A DNA stretch of 64,000 nucleotides from Flectobacillus longus (lineage in GTDB: Bacteria > Bacteroidota > Bacteroidia > Cytophagales > Spirosomataceae), in the NCBI RefSeq assembly GCF_030056705.1, contig NZ_JASHIC010000032.1:1-64000 (forward strand). Direction: 5' to 3'. The translations under genes were made by a program, and so were the position numbers. Under the pieces are notes generated by a model. The model was not told where the DNA came from. It saw only the letters and a list, made by a program, of their open reading frames with translations, and did no database searches. Shown here in pieces: positions 16,796-25,319 of this stretch (position 1 is the first letter of the stretch; the number at the start of each line of letters is the position of its first letter).

Positions 16796-19123
16796 ATGAA
16801 AAACTACTTAAAACATGACGAATGGTGCATAATTGAAGAAGGATTTCACCGTGAATACAACGAAATCACAGAGTCAGTTTGCTCCCTAGGAAATGGACGT
16901 ATGGGCCAGCGCGGTAACTTTGAAGAAACCTTCACAGGAAAAACTCTTCAAGGAAATTATGTAGCTGGTGTGTACTACCCTGACAAAACCCGTGTGGGTT
17001 GGTGGAAGAATGGTTATCCTGAATATTTCGCAAAAGTATTGAATGCTGCCAACTGGATTGGTATCAAGGTCGAAATTGATGGAGAAGAGTTAGATTTGAA
17101 TCGTTGCGAAGTAGCTGATTTCCGTCGTGTACTCAACATGAGAGAGGGATACTTGGAGCGCTCTTTTATCGCAACTTTGGCTAGTGGAAAACAAATCAAA
17201 GTATATACAAAAAGATTTAACTCAATCGTTGACGACGAATCAGGCGCTTTTAGCTACTCGATTACGCCTTTGAATTTTGATGGTAAACTTACTCTTACTC
17301 CATTTATCGACGGTGATATCAAGAATAAGGATGCCAATTATGACGAAAAGTTCTGGGATGAAATTCATCGCGAAACTGCTTTTGCTGAAGGTTACATCGA
17401 GCTTCGTACTAAAAAAACTGGTTTCCATGTAGTAACTGGTCAGAAATTTGAAATTCTTCAAGATGGTAAATCGGTTGATTTTCAAAGTTTTCCAATCAAA
17501 GCGGAAAAATACGTTGCAAGCCAAGTAAGCTTAGATGTTATTTCGGGTCAAGAAACTACTTTGATTAAATATGCTTGTAATCTTTCTTCAGAAAACTATG
17601 CAATAGAAGAACTTCTGCCAGCGGCAAAAGCATATTTAGCAAAAGTTTCTGCAAAGGGTTATGATAAAATGTTGGCTGAACAAGCAGAAAAATGGATATC
17701 TAAATGGCATATAAACGACATCGTTATTGAAGGCGATGTGGCTGCACAACAAGGTATTCGTTTCAATATTTTCCAATTGAACCAAACTTATTCAGGCGAA
17801 GATGCTCGATTAAATATTGGTCCAAAAGGATTTACTGGTGAAAAATACGGAGGCTCAACGTATTGGGACACTGAAGCTTATTGTATTCCATTCTATATGG
17901 CAACTTCCGACGCACAAGTCGCTCGTAATTTGTTGGTATATCGCTGGAAACAATTGGGGCGTGCTATCGAGAATGCTGGTAAATTAGGGTTTAAAGATGG
18001 CGCTGCTTTGTACCCAATGGTAACCATGAACGGTGAAGAGTGTCACAACGAATGGGAAATTACTTTTGAAGAAATCCACCGTAACGGAGCAATCGCTTAT
18101 GCCATTTACGACTATATCAACTATACTGATGACAAATCATACCTAACAGAGTACGGTTTTGAAGTATTGTTGGGAATTGCTCGTTTTTGGGCTCAGCGTG
18201 TCAACTGGTCTATTGCTAAAAAGCAATATGTAATGCTTGGCGTAACAGGTCCAAACGAATATGAAAACAATGTAAATAACAACTGGTACACAAGTTACAT
18301 TGCAGTTTGGTGTTTGAAATATGCTAAAGAAGTAGCAGAATATATCAAGTCAACCGATAGTGCTCGTTATGCTGAGTTAGTAGATGTATTGAATTTGAAT
18401 GAGGAGGCGGAATTTGGTAAGTTCCAGCATATCATCGACAATATGTATTTGGCAGAGGACAAAGAATTGGGTATTTATTTACAACAAGATGGATTCTTAG
18501 ACAAAGAATTAATTCAGGTAAAAGACCTTGCAGCTTCAGAGCGCCCAATCAACCAAAAATGGTCTTGGGATAGAATCCTTCGTTCTTGTTTTATCAAACA
18601 AGCAGACGTTTTACAGGGAATCTATTTCTTCGAGGACGATTTTGATATTGACACGATTCGTCGCAACTACGAATTCTATGAGCCAATGACAGTTCATGAG
18701 TCTTCATTGAGTCCATGTGTTCACTCAATCATTGCAGCTAAATTAGGTGATAAACCACGCAGTTATGAATTCTATCAGCGTTCGGCTCGTCTTGATTTAG
18801 ATGACTACAATAATGATACTGAAGATGGTTTGCACATTACTTCAATGGCTGGTACATGGATGTCTGTGATTAAAGGATTTGGAGGAATGCGCGTGAGAGG
18901 TGGACAAGTACATTTGAATCCGTTTGTGCCAGAAAACTGGAAATCGTTTGCCTTCAAAATCAGATTTAGAAATAACATTCTTAATATTATTACTACTTCA
19001 GATAACGTAACTATCGAAAATCTTGAAGGTGGAGATATTACTATTAACGTCGGAACTGAGGCATATCAGGTAAAAACTGCATCATCAGTAGTAGTAGCCT
19101 TAGGCGAGACAGAATTAGTATAA
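16796..19123 (+). CDS. mapA: Maltose phosphorylase (GH65)
   Basis: A 775-residue cytoplasmic GH65 inverting phosphorylase: maltose plus phosphate gives glucose and beta-glucose 1-phosphate. The N-terminal super-sandwich starts HDEWCIIEEGFHREYNEITES, with SLGNGRMGQRG typical of the family. The (alpha/alpha)6 barrel carries YGGSTYWDTEAYC and TGPNEYENNVNNNWYTS, in which Glu488 is the general acid. The phosphate-site region HESSLSPCVH and the C-terminal beta-sheet domain are intact. Kojibiose or trehalose phosphorylases share the fold; maltose is preferred because of the neighbouring amylases, importer and pgmB. The start at 16796 is chosen over an upstream in-frame TTG because of the family N-terminus and the leader element. 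Confidence 0.88.
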   Translation: MKNYLKHDEWCIIEEGFHREYNEITESVCSLGNGRMGQRGNFEETFTGKTLQGNYVAGVYYPDKTRVGWWKNGYPEYFAKVLNAANWIGIKVEIDGEELDLNRCEVADFRRVLNMREGYLERSFIATLASGKQIKVYTKRFNSIVDDESGAFSYSITPLNFDGKLTLTPFIDGDIKNKDANYDEKFWDEIHRETAFAEGYIELRTKKTGFHVVTGQKFEILQDGKSVDFQSFPIKAEKYVASQVSLDVISGQETTLIKYACNLSSENYAIEELLPAAKAYLAKVSAKGYDKMLAEQAEKWISKWHINDIVIEGDVAAQQGIRFNIFQLNQTYSGEDARLNIGPKGFTGEKYGGSTYWDTEAYCIPFYMATSDAQVARNLLVYRWKQLGRAIENAGKLGFKDGAALYPMVTMNGEECHNEWEITFEEIHRNGAIAYAIYDYINYTDDKSYLTEYGFEVLLGIARFWAQRVNWSIAKKQYVMLGVTGPNEYENNVNNNWYTSYIAVWCLKYAKEVAEYIKSTDSARYAELVDVLNLNEEAEFGKFQHIIDNMYLAEDKELGIYLQQDGFLDKELIQVKDLAASERPINQKWSWDRILRSCFIKQADVLQGIYFFEDDFDIDTIRRNYEFYEPMTVHESSLSPCVHSIIAAKLGDKPRSYEFYQRSARLDLDDYNNDTEDGLHITSMAGTWMSVIKGFGGMRVRGGQVHLNPFVPENWKSFAFKIRFRNNILNIITTSDNVTIENLEGGDITINVGTEAYQVKTASSVVVALGETELV

Positions 19124-19140
19124 TCATATTTGTAAATTAT

Positions 19141-19173
19141 GGCTGTAGGTTGTGTAAAATCCTTCCTACAGCC
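19141..19173. terminator. Hairpin between convergent genes
   Basis: Perfect 9-bp arms GGCTGTAGG (19141-19149) and CCTACAGCC (19165-19173), 15-base loop. No long T run follows immediately, so it is a weaker terminator than others here. Confidence 0.6.
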
Positions 19174-19178
19174 GTAAT

Positions 19179-19898
19179 TTAATTTTTTGCTCTAGTATGA
19201 CAAATAGGTATTTCTTTTGATTCAGGATTTTTATCAAAATATGGACTAAGATACGGAATACCCAAATTTAAGCCTCTAAGCACAAAAAACACCGCCAATA
19301 CAAAGGTGTAAACTGGAACTATTTTTTGAAATTTTAAACGAAATGTTCCTTTTAATAAATGTGGCAAATAACTTACTAAAAGTAGTGCAGGCACTGTTCC
19401 TAGACCATACATCAACATGTAAATACTACCTTGTATTGGCGTTGATGTAGCAGCAGCACCAGCCAAAGCGATGTACAAAATCCCACAAGGTAAATATCCA
19501 TTTAGCAAACCTAGCGTTCCAAAACCTATCAATGACTTTTGCTGAATTACTTTTGATGCAGTTTTTTTCAATTTTCCCCACAATCCCTGTATAGCTGATA
19601 TTCCCAAATTGTGCTGAAAAAACACTAATGTCAACATCATTAAACCTATCGCTATAGATAGCCACTGTTGCATTCCTGCCCAGCGAACTCCCCAACCAAA
19701 ATACCCAAAAACATATCCCAAACTCATGTAGGCAGATAGACGTCCGATATGATAACTCATCCGTGCGATTAATGCTTTTAAAGGACTCATTCCTCCAATC
19801 GGTAAAGCCACGGCTATTGGTCCACACATACCCACACAATGCAAACTTCCTACAAAGCCTGTAATTAAAGCGACCGAAAATAAGGTTGAAGACAACAT
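19179..19898 (-). CDS. TauE/SafE-like (UreH/DsbD-type) membrane protein
   Basis: A 239-residue six- to seven-helix inner-membrane protein. The first helix carries GSLHCVGMCGP, the Cys-Cys motif typical of the family annotated as sulfite exporter TauE/SafE or UreH-like DsbD_2 domain, and a second motif GYLPCGILY follows in helix 4. Members next to fixH are thought to help handle copper or thiols for cbb3 oxidase assembly. It lies about 100 bases after fixH on the same strand. The rest of the cco/cytochrome c oxidase cluster is not in the window. Confidence 0.78.
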   Translation of the reverse strand: MLSSTLFSVALITGFVGSLHCVGMCGPIAVALPIGGMSPLKALIARMSYHIGRLSAYMSLGYVFGYFGWGVRWAGMQQWLSIAIGLMMLTLVFFQHNLGISAIQGLWGKLKKTASKVIQQKSLIGFGTLGLLNGYLPCGILYIALAGAAATSTPIQGSIYMLMYGLGTVPALLLVSYLPHLLKGTFRLKFQKIVPVYTFVLAVFFVLRGLNLGIPYLSPYFDKNPESKEIPICHTRAKN

Positions 19899-20000
19899 AC
19901 GTTTTAATGCTGAATGATAAGTTGTGAATCGTGACTGGTGAATTTGTCCTTGCCTAAAATAGATTGCCCTATCAAGTATCTAAAAGTAACCACTATGTGC

Positions 20001-20450
20001 TTACTTTATAACTACTTCATCTTCTAAATAATACTCCTCACGCCCATCCGTCCAAGTCGTTTGGATTTTCCAAAGTCCTTTTTTGAGATTAGTCGTAGGA
20101 ATTGTCACAAGCGAATTACTTTGTGCCAATACAGGCACCGAAAAATCAAGATTTTTGTCAGATGGTCTGAAAAAAGTCACCTCACCTTTTTTCACTGAAG
20201 TAGGCAAGGCTATTCGAATGATTTGATCTGGAACTGAATAAGTCATTGACGATTTTTGCTTTAAAAGTGAAGTATGTTGTATTCTCTCAATTTGTTTTTG
20301 GTATACTTCTTCTTGTTGATAATAATTGTCAGCTACAAGGTCAACTCTTTGTGATATCATTCGGTAAACCATTGTGCCTATAAATCCAGCAAAAACTACA
20401 AAGGACAGTACAATTGCGCCACCCCAATTAAATGTATTAGAACGTGTCAT
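20001..20450 (-). CDS. FixH family protein
   Basis: A 149-residue protein with one N-terminal membrane helix (about residues 10-30, WGGAIVLSFVVFAGFIGTMVYR) and a periplasmic beta-rich domain containing DLVADNYYQQEEVYQKQIERI, the FixH/CcoH hallmark, and ending WKIQTTWTDGREEYYLEDEVVI. FixH helps assemble or provide copper to cbb3-type cytochrome oxidase at the inner membrane. It pairs with the TauE-like gene as in other Bacteroidota cco clusters, but without ccoN, ccoO, ccoP or ccoG nearby. Confidence 0.82.
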   Translation of the reverse strand: MTRSNTFNWGGAIVLSFVVFAGFIGTMVYRMISQRVDLVADNYYQQEEVYQKQIERIQHTSLLKQKSSMTYSVPDQIIRIALPTSVKKGEVTFFRPSDKNLDFSVPVLAQSNSLVTIPTTNLKKGLWKIQTTWTDGREEYYLEDEVVIK

Positions 20451-20474
20451 AACTCGTGAGTTTATATCAGAAAA

Positions 20475-20517
20475 TCAAAAAGGGTAATGATGAACCTTTT
20501 GGCTCAAAATTACCCTT
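20475..20517 (-). terminator. Terminator on the minus strand
   Basis: Arms AAGGGTAAT (20480-20488) and ATTACCCTT (20509-20517) with a T run beyond the stem on the minus strand. It separates the secreted-protein gene (20575-21027) from fixH. Confidence 0.65.
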
Positions 20518-20574
20518 CGAAGTACCTATAAATAATGACAAATGTTAGTTTTTGAAATGAGTTTTCTGCTAAAG

Positions 20575-21027
20575 CTATTTCTTTAATACTTTCAACTTCA
20601 ATTCTCCCAAATATTTCTTATCAACTACCAATAACAAAAATGGTCGCATGGTAAAACTAAGTTTTTTGCCCCATTTTTCTTCATATGTTAATTGTAATTT
20701 TTTAGGTGCTATTTGAGATAAACTCACTGCTCTATAGCTCAATTCAAAATCAGAAGCCTTTTGAAAAATAGCAATCACAAACTCTTTTTTGAAATCTATA
20801 GAGGTGGGTGTACCTTTAGGCCCCATGACAGTTGCCATTCCAAAAATTTCCGAAAACTTCAACGCATCGGTAATAATAGGATTAACAAGTTTGTCTTCTG
20901 TAACAGTATTTTTAATAAAGTAGTTATCCCCTGTGTGATAAGGAATCTTTGTGGTTTGAGCAATAGCTCCAAGCGCAGACATAAGTACAGCTAAAAGAGA
21001 TACAAGTATTTGAATTTTGTTTTTCAT
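20575..21027 (-). CDS. Exported protein of unknown function (weak PrcB_C resemblance)
   Basis: A 150-residue protein with a clear signal peptide (MKNKIQILVSLLAVLMSALGAIAQ). The mature part is a small alpha/beta domain. The segment IDFKKEFVIAIF followed by KKLQLTYEEKWG and a final hydrophobic strand RPFLLLVVDKK resembles the PrcB_C domain layout, but the match is weak and I do not rely on it. It is alone on its transcript by the flanking gap and terminator. The role is unknown. Confidence 0.6.
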   Translation of the reverse strand: MKNKIQILVSLLAVLMSALGAIAQTTKIPYHTGDNYFIKNTVTEDKLVNPIITDALKFSEIFGMATVMGPKGTPTSIDFKKEFVIAIFQKASDFELSYRAVSLSQIAPKKLQLTYEEKWGKKLSFTMRPFLLLVVDKKYLGELKLKVLKK

Positions 21028-21256
21028 ACGTATTTTTGAAAAGAGTGAAAATATAGGCTAACTTTTGAAAGCCTCGTTTGCAATTTATAGGTATTTTTAA
21101 AGAAAAGTAATTTTGAGAAAAATTTAATGTTCGTACAAAACATCTATAAAAATTAGTTTTTGTTTAAATATATGAGGGAAACTTAATTTATAGCTATTTC
21201 AAAATAATCCCTGCTCTAAACTCTACAAGACTATATCCCACAAGCACAAATCCTAC

Positions 21257-21286
21257 TTGTCATTCTGCTAATCTTTTGTATTTTTG
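21257..21286 (+). promoter_or_regulatory. Promoter of the S10 carboxypeptidase gene
   Basis: TTG at 21257-21259, 19-base spacer, TATTTTTG at 21279-21286: a textbook Bacteroidota sigma-ABfr promoter. Transcription near 21291 excludes the in-frame start at 21276 and supports ATG 21321 with a 30-nt leader. Confidence 0.75.
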
Positions 21287-21320
21287 TTATAAACCCATTT
21301 TTTCACATTCAACAAACCTT

Positions 21321-22865
21321 ATGAAAAAAACACTTTACCTCCTGAGTTTTTGCTTAGGGACATCGCTTTTTGTCCAAGCTCAACAAAAACCTACTCCTAA
21401 AGAAAATGCTCCTCTCTTTACTACAGTAGAAGATAAGCCCAATAATGGTAGTCGCACACTCAATCCTGATTCGTATGTAGTTACAACCAACGAAGTAACG
21501 ATAAAAGGTCAAAAAGTACCATACAAGGCTTTAGCAGGTACAATCCCTGTATGGAACGATGATGCCAAAATTCAGGCATCCTTGTTTTATACTTATTATG
21601 AAAGAACTGATGTAAAAGATAAAGCCACTCGCCCTTTGGTTATTTCTTTCAATGGTGGCCCTGGCTCTGCCTCAGTTTGGATGCACATTGCATACACAGG
21701 TCCCCGTATTTTGAAGATTGATGATGAAGGTTATCCTATTCAACCTTATGGTATCAAAGACAACCCCTACTCTATTTTGGATGTTGCTGATATTGTATTC
21801 GTAGACCCTGTTAATACTGGTTTTTCAAGAATCATTGACAAAGACGCTCCAAAATCAAATTTCTTTGGAATCAACGCAGATATTAAATACCTAGCAGAAT
21901 GGATTGGCACTTTTGTCAATCGCAACAATCGTTGGGCTTCACCAAAGTTCTTGATTGGCGAAAGTTATGGCACAACACGCGTTTCGGGCTTAGCCAATGC
22001 ACTACAAGAGTCTCAATGGATGTATTTGAATGGTGTTATTTTGGTTTCTCCAACAGACTTGGGTATCACACGTGAAGGTCCAGTAGAAACTAGCTTAAAA
22101 CTCCCTTATTTTGCGGCAACGGCTTGGCATCACAAAGTTTTGGAATCAAGTTTACAAAACAAAAAGCTGGAAGATATGCTTCCAGAAGTAGAAAAATTCA
22201 CAGTTGAGGAATTACTACCCGCTATTACACAAGGCGGCTTTATCGCGCCAGAAAAGCGTCAAGCAATTGCGAAAAAGTTTGCAAGATACTCTGGATTGAA
22301 AGAAACTGTCATTCTTCAAAATAACCTAGATATCTCCTTAGATTTATTCTGGAAAGAACTTCTTCGTGATAAGGGCTATACTGTCGGTCGCTTGGATTCT
22401 CGCTATTTGGGTGTAGACGCCCGTGAAGGTGGTGAAAAAGTAGATTATAATGCCGAACTCAACTCTTGGTTACACTCGTTTACCCCTCCTATCAACATGT
22501 ATTTGAGAGAGGAATTGAAGTACAAAACCGACTTGAAATATAATATGTTTGGTCCAGTTCACCCTTGGGACAGAAGCAATGACCATACGGGCTATGATTT
22601 GCGCAAAGCAATGGCAACCAATCCCTATTTAAAGGTATTGGTGCAATCGGGGTATTATGATGGAGCTTGTGATTATTTTAACGCTAAATACTCGATGTGG
22701 CAAATGGATCCAAGTGGTAAATTCAAAGATCGCCTATTCTGGGAAGGCTATAAATCGGGTCACATGATGTATTTGCGTAAGGAAGACTTAGAAAAATCGA
22801 ATGAGGATTTAAGAATTTTCATCAAAAAATCTCTTCCAAAACCTGGCGAACCAGCCAAATATTAA
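21321..22865 (+). CDS. Exported serine carboxypeptidase (peptidase S10)
   Basis: A 514-residue alpha/beta-hydrolase peptidase with a signal peptide (MKKTLYLLSFCLGTSLFVQAQ). The S10 features are the oxyanion loop NGGPGSAS, nucleophile Ser215 in GESYGTTR, Asp447 in YYDGACDYF and His481 in KSGHMMYL. It removes C-terminal residues from peptides, probably in the periplasm. The family is common in soil and aquatic Bacteroidota, often as a single gene, and the promoter just upstream supports a monocistronic unit. Its substrate is not predictable. Confidence 0.9.
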   Translation: MKKTLYLLSFCLGTSLFVQAQQKPTPKENAPLFTTVEDKPNNGSRTLNPDSYVVTTNEVTIKGQKVPYKALAGTIPVWNDDAKIQASLFYTYYERTDVKDKATRPLVISFNGGPGSASVWMHIAYTGPRILKIDDEGYPIQPYGIKDNPYSILDVADIVFVDPVNTGFSRIIDKDAPKSNFFGINADIKYLAEWIGTFVNRNNRWASPKFLIGESYGTTRVSGLANALQESQWMYLNGVILVSPTDLGITREGPVETSLKLPYFAATAWHHKVLESSLQNKKLEDMLPEVEKFTVEELLPAITQGGFIAPEKRQAIAKKFARYSGLKETVILQNNLDISLDLFWKELLRDKGYTVGRLDSRYLGVDAREGGEKVDYNAELNSWLHSFTPPINMYLREELKYKTDLKYNMFGPVHPWDRSNDHTGYDLRKAMATNPYLKVLVQSGYYDGACDYFNAKYSMWQMDPSGKFKDRLFWEGYKSGHMMYLRKEDLEKSNEDLRIFIKKSLPKPGEPAKY

Positions 22866-22930
22866 TGAGTGAATGGTGATTTAGTGAATGAGTGATTATT
22901 TTTATGTAGAGACGTAATACTTTACGTTTA
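22866..22930 (-). repeat. Dispersed intergenic repeat, copy A
   Basis: The segment directly after the carboxypeptidase stop has a GAGTGA/AATGAGTGATTATTTTT part and a GTAGAGACG-type part (22906-22930). It is inverted relative to copy B at 23079-23164 and related to copy C at 43072-43158. Confidence 0.6.
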
Positions 22931-23007
22931 GCGAAGATTAATCACGAGCTATAACATAAACATGAATCATCCAGAATTTTAGGATTGGGATTATTCTCCA
23001 AATTTTC

Positions 23008-23051
23008 ATCAAAAAAGCGGTTGGAAAATATTTTCCAACCGCTTTTTTGAT
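23008..23051. terminator. 44-bp perfect palindrome, bidirectional terminator
   Basis: Both halves (23008-23029 and 23030-23051) are exactly complementary with no unpaired centre. The core is GCGGTTGGAAAAT, with an A run on the left and a T run on the right. It lies between the convergent carboxypeptidase and nitroreductase genes and between repeat copies A and B. Confidence 0.85.
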
Positions 23052-23078
23052 ACTACTATGCTAGATACGACTAGGATT

Positions 23079-23164
23079 AAGACGCAATCATTCCGTCTCT
23101 ACAGCCAGAATACTAATTTTAAAATAATCACTCAATCACCACCCACTCATTCACTCAATTATTT
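23079..23164 (+). repeat. Dispersed intergenic repeat, copy B
   Basis: GACGCAAT and CCGTCTCTAC (to 23102), then AAAATAATCACTCA from 23120 and CACTCATTCACTCAATT. The tail runs into the stop codon of the nitroreductase gene. Copy A is its inverted partner; copy C has the same order on the same strand. Confidence 0.6.
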
Positions 23165-23791
23165 AATCTCAACGATCAATTCTTCTTTCGCTTTGCGATA
23201 TTTTTTCAAATTTACATTCCAGTCATTAGCTGCATCACGGTAGCCTAAAGGAAGTAAAACAACACTTTTCAAGCCTTGTTCTGCCAAACCTAAGATTTTG
23301 TCAACTTCTGGAGGAGTAAATCCTTCGATTGGCGTAGCGTCCACTCCTACCTCAGCGGCAGCAGCAATAGCCAAACCAAATGAAATATAAGCTTGTTTAG
23401 CTGCGTGAGTTGCATGCCATTCTTGACCAAGAGGTTCGTACATTCCCCAAAGTGTAGATTTGTAAGCATCCATTGTATTCAATGGAAGTCCACGAACTTC
23501 CATCATTTCGTTGAAAACTGTTTCAATTTTTTCCAAAGAATAACCATCCCACGCTGCAAATACCAATAAGTGAGAACACTCAGTGATTACGCTTTGATTC
23601 CAAGCCACTGGTCTGATTTGCTCAAGGATTTCTTTGTTTGAAATCACAAATACTTTATAAGGTTGTAAGCCCGACGACGAAGGAGCCAATCTAGCTGCTT
23701 CTAAGATATAATCCAATTTATCTTGAGGAACAACCTCACCGTTCATTTTTTTGGTAGCGTAACGCCATTCCAAAGAATCTAATAATGCCAT
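23159..23791 (-). CDS. Nitroreductase family NAD(P)H-dependent oxidoreductase
   Basis: A 210-residue FMN flavoprotein of the nitroreductase (NfsB) fold, probably a homodimer reducing nitroaromatics, quinones or related electrophiles. Visible signs are the N-terminal LEWRYATKKMNGE, the FMN-binding LAPSSSGLQPYKVFVI, and the C-terminal LLPLGYRDAANDWNVNLKKYRK. The gene is divergent from an HxlR regulator with a palindrome in the shared promoter. This pairing is common for redox-stress-induced reductases and suggests induction by electrophiles, but the true substrate is unknown. Confidence 0.88.
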   Translation of the reverse strand: MALLDSLEWRYATKKMNGEVVPQDKLDYILEAARLAPSSSGLQPYKVFVISNKEILEQIRPVAWNQSVITECSHLLVFAAWDGYSLEKIETVFNEMMEVRGLPLNTMDAYKSTLWGMYEPLGQEWHATHAAKQAYISFGLAIAAAAEVGVDATPIEGFTPPEVDKILGLAEQGLKSVVLLPLGYRDAANDWNVNLKKYRKAKEELIVEIK

Positions 23792-23820
23792 AACAAATAA
23801 TATTTTCTAATTTTATGAGA

Positions 23821-23828
23821 CAAAACTA
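23821..23828 (-). promoter_or_regulatory. -7 box TAGTTTTG for the nitroreductase gene
   Basis: Exact TAnnTTTG on the minus strand, 30 bases from the nitroreductase start at 23791 and 11 bases from the palindromic operator. Confidence 0.5.
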
Positions 23829-23839
23829 GCAATACTTGG

Positions 23840-23862
23840 TGACAAAAAGTAACTTTGTGTCA
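23840..23862. promoter_or_regulatory. Palindromic HxlR operator candidate
   Basis: The two halves TGACAnAAAGT and ACTTTnTGTCA surround a central A; only one symmetric pair mismatches. A TAACTTTG -7 box for the HxlR gene (23850-23857) sits inside it, and the divergent nitroreductase -7 box is 11 bases away. Binding here could control both genes. Confidence 0.65.
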
Positions 23863-23898
23863 TAAAGTAATAGTTACATTTAGGTAACCAGATGACAA

Positions 23899-24264
23899 AT
23901 GACGGAAATTAGCCCAATTCACAAATCCACGGCATGTGGAAAGTCGATTCAAGCCATACATGATGTAATGGATATTATTGGAGGAAAATGGAAAATCTCC
24001 ATCATTGCCTGCTTGTGTTATGGCAAAATGCGATATTCGGATTTATTGAGAGAAGTAAATGGTATTTCGGGCAAAGTTTTAAGTCGAGAATTGAAGGATT
24101 TGGAAGAAAATCTTCTTATTACTAGAACCGTAATAAATACGCAGCCTATCAGTGTAGAGTATGAGTTGACTGAATATGGGCGTTCATTAAAAAGTATTAC
24201 GAATGTGATTGCCGAATGGGGATTTGAACATCGAAAAAGAATTTTGGAACAGGAGTTAGTATAA
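23899..24264 (+). CDS. HxlR family transcriptional regulator
   Basis: A 121-residue winged-helix dimeric regulator. The family hallmarks are the N-terminal Cys (TACGKSIQAI, Cys13), the IGGKWKISIIACL helix, RYSDLLREVNGISGKVLSRELKDLEENLLITR (recognition helix and wing) and the PISVEYELTEYGRSL end. HxlR-type proteins such as YodB and HypR sense electrophiles or oxidants through that N-terminal Cys, which is known for the family but only inferred here. The gene is divergent from the nitroreductase and probably regulates it and itself through the palindrome at 23840-23862. Confidence 0.9.
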   Translation: MTEISPIHKSTACGKSIQAIHDVMDIIGGKWKISIIACLCYGKMRYSDLLREVNGISGKVLSRELKDLEENLLITRTVINTQPISVEYELTEYGRSLKSITNVIAEWGFEHRKRILEQELV

Positions 24265-24271
24265 AATCAAT

Positions 24272-24306
24272 GGGCTTCCTTCTAGCGATACGCTTTGAGG
24301 AAGCCC
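24272..24306. terminator. Hairpin between convergent HxlR and CE12 genes
   Basis: GGGCTTCCT (24272-24280) pairs with AGGAAGCCC (24298-24306), and the loop contains a further AGCG/CGCT stem. T runs are short, so it is a moderate terminator. Confidence 0.55.
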
Positions 24307-24326
24307 CTGACCAAATAATAAATTGT

Positions 24327-25097
24327 CTATTTCAAAAGTTTTTTCAACTTACATTTCTTCAGTTGCTGTATCTGTTCGCTCACAATTTGAGCGGTTAATT
24401 TCGAACCTTCGTAATTAGGATGGGTATGATCTTTTGGAAAAAACTTCTCCACATTCTCTTTTCCTAATTCTTCGTATTTTGTTGCTACCACTTCGTTTAA
24501 ATCGATGAAATAGGCTTTATTTTCTTCTGCAATTTGTTTTGCCCAAAGTCCATAAGACTGACTAGCTCTTTCAACTTTTCCATTTTTCCAAACATTCCTT
24601 GGGACTAAAGAACAAACAATTGGCGTGGCACCTTTGGCTTGTGTTTCTTGTACATACTTACGAATATACCAGCCATACGAGTGTACGATTTCGTGCTTTT
24701 TGGTCAAAAGGTTATCTATCTCCTCTACCTCGTTGCCGATTCCTTTGATAGAGCCTCTCGCACGACTTGTATCATTGATGGCACCGCCGTCGTTATGTCC
24801 AAATTGCATAATTACATAATCTCCTTTTTTCAATTTTGCTATAATTTTATCCCAACGTCCTTCAGTCAAAAACGTACGACTACTACGACCGCCAATAGCA
24901 TGATTCTCTACGTGTATTTTTACGGTATCAAATTGTTTATCCATAAAGCTTCCCCAACCCCACAAACCATCAGAACCAGCTCCTGATCCATTTCTAACGG
25001 TCGAATCACCAATGATATAAATCGTAGGTTTTGTTTTTAGCATGGTAAATGAACATGCTAAAACAAAGGCACAAAGTACCAAAAACTTGTTTTTCAT
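24327..25097 (-). CDS. Rhamnogalacturonan acetylesterase (SGNH hydrolase, CE12)
   Basis: A 256-residue exported esterase that removes acetyl groups from rhamnogalacturonan I. The SGNH blocks are IIGDST (block I Ser), GGRSSRTF (block II Gly), QFGHND (block III Asn) and the late FPKDHTHPNYEG with the Asp-His pair. This layout, with the long GDSTVRNGSGAG loop, is typical of CE12. The start at 25097 gives the signal MKNKFLVLCAFVLACSF; the longer frame to 25187 has no signal at its N-terminus. It is followed upstream on the same strand by two GH105 genes, which fits pectin side-chain and backbone use. Confidence 0.87.
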   Translation of the reverse strand: MKNKFLVLCAFVLACSFTMLKTKPTIYIIGDSTVRNGSGAGSDGLWGWGSFMDKQFDTVKIHVENHAIGGRSSRTFLTEGRWDKIIAKLKKGDYVIMQFGHNDGGAINDTSRARGSIKGIGNEVEEIDNLLTKKHEIVHSYGWYIRKYVQETQAKGATPIVCSLVPRNVWKNGKVERASQSYGLWAKQIAEENKAYFIDLNEVVATKYEELGKENVEKFFPKDHTHPNYEGSKLTAQIVSEQIQQLKKCKLKKLLK

Positions 25098-25319
25098 CTG
25101 AGTAAAATTTTGAATGACAGAATAGATTTCGAGATAAAGTTGATTTTTGAAGAAACTAGTCCCTCTATAAAAAAGGAAGTTCCTCATGCTACCATAAGGA
25201 ACTTAACCTAAATCTCCCCTAATCAACTGTTTACTTACAAATTACTTGTGTTGTAATCTTCGAAGTAACAAGTGTTTCAATAACGAAGAGTTATCTTGTC
25301 CACTTATATACTCATTATT

